Position numbers and translations under genes: made by a program. Positions 6,387-7,538 of a DNA stretch of 7,538 nucleotides are shown here, piece by piece. A model generated the notes under the pieces. It had not been told where the DNA came from. It saw only the letters and a program-made list of their open reading frames with translations, and made no database searches. How positions within the stretch are numbered: position 1 is the stretch's first letter; each line of letters begins with the position of its first letter. Source of the DNA: Pseudomonadota bacterium (lineage in GTDB: Bacteria; Pseudomonadota; Alphaproteobacteria; UBA2966; CAIVPW01); assembly GCA_027625125.1 (NCBI GenBank), contig JAQBXG010000083.1, positions 1 to 7,538 of the forward strand, in the 5' to 3' direction.

Positions 6387-6415
6387 ATTGTAGCCATGGC
6401 GGTCGATATTGACAC
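6387..6415 (-). promoter_or_regulatory. Candidate promoter for the kinase operon
   Basis: On the minus strand GTGTCA (6415-6410, 4/6 to TTGACA) is separated by 17 nt from TACAAT (6392-6387, 5/6 to TATAAT). Initiation would be near 6380, very close to the Shine-Dalgarno at 6381-6377, giving an unusually short leader; this lowers confidence. Confidence 0.35.
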
Positions 6416-6424
6416 GGGCGCCCG
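6415..6424. promoter_or_regulatory. 10-bp perfect palindrome in the divergent promoter region
   Basis: CGGGCGCCCG is its own reverse complement. It sits at the -35 side of the candidate kinase promoter, next to a plus-strand TTGACA (6409-6414). This is the right place for an operator controlling the kinase operon and cytochrome B together. Short GC palindromes are frequent in DNA of this composition, so it may be chance. Confidence 0.25.
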
Positions 6425-6490
6425 ATGCCGCGCCAATCGGGAAGCCCAGCGGCGCCGCGATCGCCGTCGATGTGCCGGACGAACATCGCC

Positions 6491-6519
6491 TTGAGCCACC
6501 GCTGGCGCAAGCGTACTGT
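6491..6519 (+). promoter_or_regulatory. Candidate promoter for cytochrome B
   Basis: TTGAGC (6491-6496) and TACTGT (6514-6519) are spaced by exactly 17 nt, each matching four of six consensus bases. Initiation near 6526 leaves a leader of about 26 nt that contains the ribosome binding site GGAGGG at 6539-6544. A perfect TTGACA at 6409-6414 also exists but is followed only by a poor -10 (GCCAAT). Confidence 0.4.
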
Positions 6520-6551
6520 CTGGTCCGCACGCTTCGCGGGAGGGAAGTCTG

Positions 6552-7070
6552 ATGCAAGGTCAACACAGCGCCGTGTGGCGCGACGAGTCAGTTTGGTTGC
6601 GTGGGTTCCTGGTTTGCGCGGGGCTTGTTGTCGCGGCCGTTGTGGCGATGCCGGCGCCGGCCGGGGCGCAGGGAATCGCCGGCGCCGAGGTTTGGGGGGG
6701 TGCCGGTTGCGGTACCTGCCACGGCACGCTGGCGACCGGCGGCGAGGACCCGGCCGAACCGGTCGGCCCCAATCTGCGCATATCCCGTCTGGACCGCGCC
6801 GGCTTTGTCGAAACGATCGCCTGCGGCCGCCCGGGGACGCCAATGCCGTTCAATCTGCAAGGGGCGTACACCGAGGTGTCGTGCTACGGCCTGCCGCCGG
6901 GAGACGTTCCGGCCGAGGTTCGTGGCGCCGGCGGCATCAGCGCCGAGGAGCTGGAAGACCTTGTGTCGTTCCTGATGGAGCACGTGGTCGGACAGCGGCG
7001 CGTCACCCGGGACAATTGCGCGCTGTTTTTTGGCGGCAACCCGGACGCCCGCGCCTGCCAGGCATTTTAG
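6552..7070 (+). CDS. Secreted monoheme c-type cytochrome (paralogue B)
   Basis: A 172-residue protein. Residues 1-39 form a signal peptide with a long n-region (hydrophobic core about 18-34, cleavage near AGA-QG), directing it to the periplasm for heme attachment. The heme site is CGTCH (C53, C56, H57), with M98 in CGRPGTPMP as likely sixth ligand. It is a soluble electron carrier by type; the donor and acceptor are unknown. It aligns over the whole mature length with the cytochrome at 1840-2328, including four non-heme cysteines (C91, C111, C156, C169), with identical spacing of 20 between the first two, and the block SCYGLPPGxVPAxV. The mature parts are clearly diverged, so this is not a recent copy. 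The ATG at 6552 is backed by a strong GGAGGG 7 nt upstream. It is transcribed away from the kinase operon and converges with the gene at the right edge, with 25 nt between stop codons. Confidence 0.92.
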   Translation: MQGQHSAVWRDESVWLRGFLVCAGLVVAAVVAMPAPAGAQGIAGAEVWGGAGCGTCHGTLATGGEDPAEPVGPNLRISRLDRAGFVETIACGRPGTPMPFNLQGAYTEVSCYGLPPGDVPAEVRGAGGISAEELEDLVSFLMEHVVGQRRVTRDNCALFFGGNPDARACQAF

Positions 7071-7095
7071 GGTCGGCCCGCGAAACGCTCGGCGG

Positions 7096-7538
7096 CTAGT
7101 TCGCCGTCTGCGCCGCCGCGATGCGCTCCACGATCTCCGCCACGAGGCGCTTGCCCTCGAGATTGTGGTTGGGATGCGCGGCAAGGTTTTCTTTGCGCTC
7201 GGCGGCGGCGCGAAGGATCGCCGCGGGATCGGGTTCGTCGCCGCCAAACCCCTGATTGATCTCGTTCAACAGAACGATCTGTCCGACCGGCGGCAGCCCC
7301 AGAAACCGGTTGGCCTCGGCCACCGGATCGTCGATGGCCGCCAGCGCCGCCGCAGCCGCGCGGAGGTCCGCCGCGGCATCGTTGTCGGACGTCCGGGCGG
7401 CAAGTTCGGCACGTCCCAGCGCCGTCAACACCGCGCCGATCGGAATTGCCGCGGCCGCGAACCATTCGCCGGCCTCTGCGTATTCGGCCTCGGCACGGCC
7501 CACGTCGCCCGCCGCCGCAGCCGCGGCGGCCAGGTGCA
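7096..7538 (-). CDS. Unrecognised Ala-rich helical protein, C-terminal part (5' truncated by window edge)
   Basis: The minus-strand frame is open from the window edge to TAG (7098-7096), showing 146 residues. A GTG at 7503 could be a start, but the frame upstream of it continues smoothly (HLAAAAAAAGD) and no clear Shine-Dalgarno is seen, so truncation by the window edge is more likely. The visible part is mostly Ala-rich helix, with a loop FLGLPPVGQIVLLNEINQGF, then GDEPDPAAILRAAAERKEN and HPNHNLEGKRLVAEIVERI at the end. There are no cysteines, no membrane segment and no heme motif in view. The look is of a helical-bundle protein, perhaps exported given the Ala/Asp/Glu composition, but I cannot assign a family. 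It converges with cytochrome B; the two are on opposite strands and need not be related in function. Confidence 0.62.
   Translation of the reverse strand, partial: HLAAAAAAAGDVGRAEAEYAEAGEWFAAAAIPIGAVLTALGRAELAARTSDNDAAADLRAAAAALAAIDDPVAEANRFLGLPPVGQIVLLNEINQGFGGDEPDPAAILRAAAERKENLAAHPNHNLEGKRLVAEIVERIAAAQTAN

Noticed and set aside
4299..6494. 731-residue plus-strand open frame antisense to the kinase
   Set aside because: The kinase on the minus strand has all H, N, G1, F and G2 boxes. The antisense product is Arg/Gln/His-rich with no domain, as expected from mirrored GC-rich codon use.
6369..6566. N-terminal extension of the kinase to an ATG at 6566
   Set aside because: The extra 66 residues are Arg/Ser/Gly-rich, cross the divergent promoter region and the start of cytochrome B, and the ATG at 6368 has a good ribosome binding site.
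7071..7105. Terminator between cytochrome B and the right-edge gene
   Set aside because: Only a 4-bp GGCG/CGCC stem with a 7-nt loop is visible and there is no T-run.

Overview
This is a GC-rich window (high GC at third codon positions, long spurious antisense frames) from a Gram-negative, aerobically respiring bacterium. It has two secreted c-type cytochromes, a signal-peptide Sel1 protein and a soluble PAS histidine kinase. The style fits an alphaproteobacterium (Rhodospirillales- or Rhizobiales-like), but no housekeeping marker is present and the lineage call is an inference. I see no tRNA, rRNA, CRISPR array, insertion sequence or phage gene.

Layout. (1) From 1 to 1337 (+) is the 3' end of a gene for a very acidic protein. 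It opens with 69-bp in-frame tandem repeats and ends in a long Ala/Glu/Arg-rich helical region. (2) A short intergenic stretch with a probable extended -10 promoter precedes a small secreted Sel1-repeat protein (1458-1829, +). (3) A long minus-strand block is read from about 6368 down to 1840. It encodes a three-PAS soluble histidine kinase, overlapping by 22 nt a response regulator fused to a glutaredoxin-like fold and a thioredoxin-reductase-type flavoprotein. After a 113-nt leader containing a perfect TATAAT and a 13-bp triplicated repeat come a 63-residue basic small protein and a secreted monoheme cytochrome c. (4) Divergent from the kinase, across a 183-bp promoter region, lies a second secreted cytochrome c (6552-7070, +), a clear paralogue of the first. 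(5) The right edge holds the C-terminal part of an unrecognised Ala-rich minus-strand gene (7096-7538).

How it may work. The kinase and regulator form a two-component pair whose output domain is an enzyme (FAD and NAD(P)H folds) rather than a DNA-binding domain. The flavoprotein lacks the CxxC of thioredoxin reductase, and its glutaredoxin-like domain has Ser-x-x-Ser where a redox CxxC would sit, so ordinary disulfide reduction is unlikely. All eight cysteines of the kinase lie in its PAS half. Two homologous cytochromes, each with four extra conserved cysteines, flank the module. This makes a coherent candidate redox-sensing and electron-transfer locus. However, the cytochromes are periplasmic and the signalling proteins cytoplasmic, so a direct link between them is only a hypothesis.
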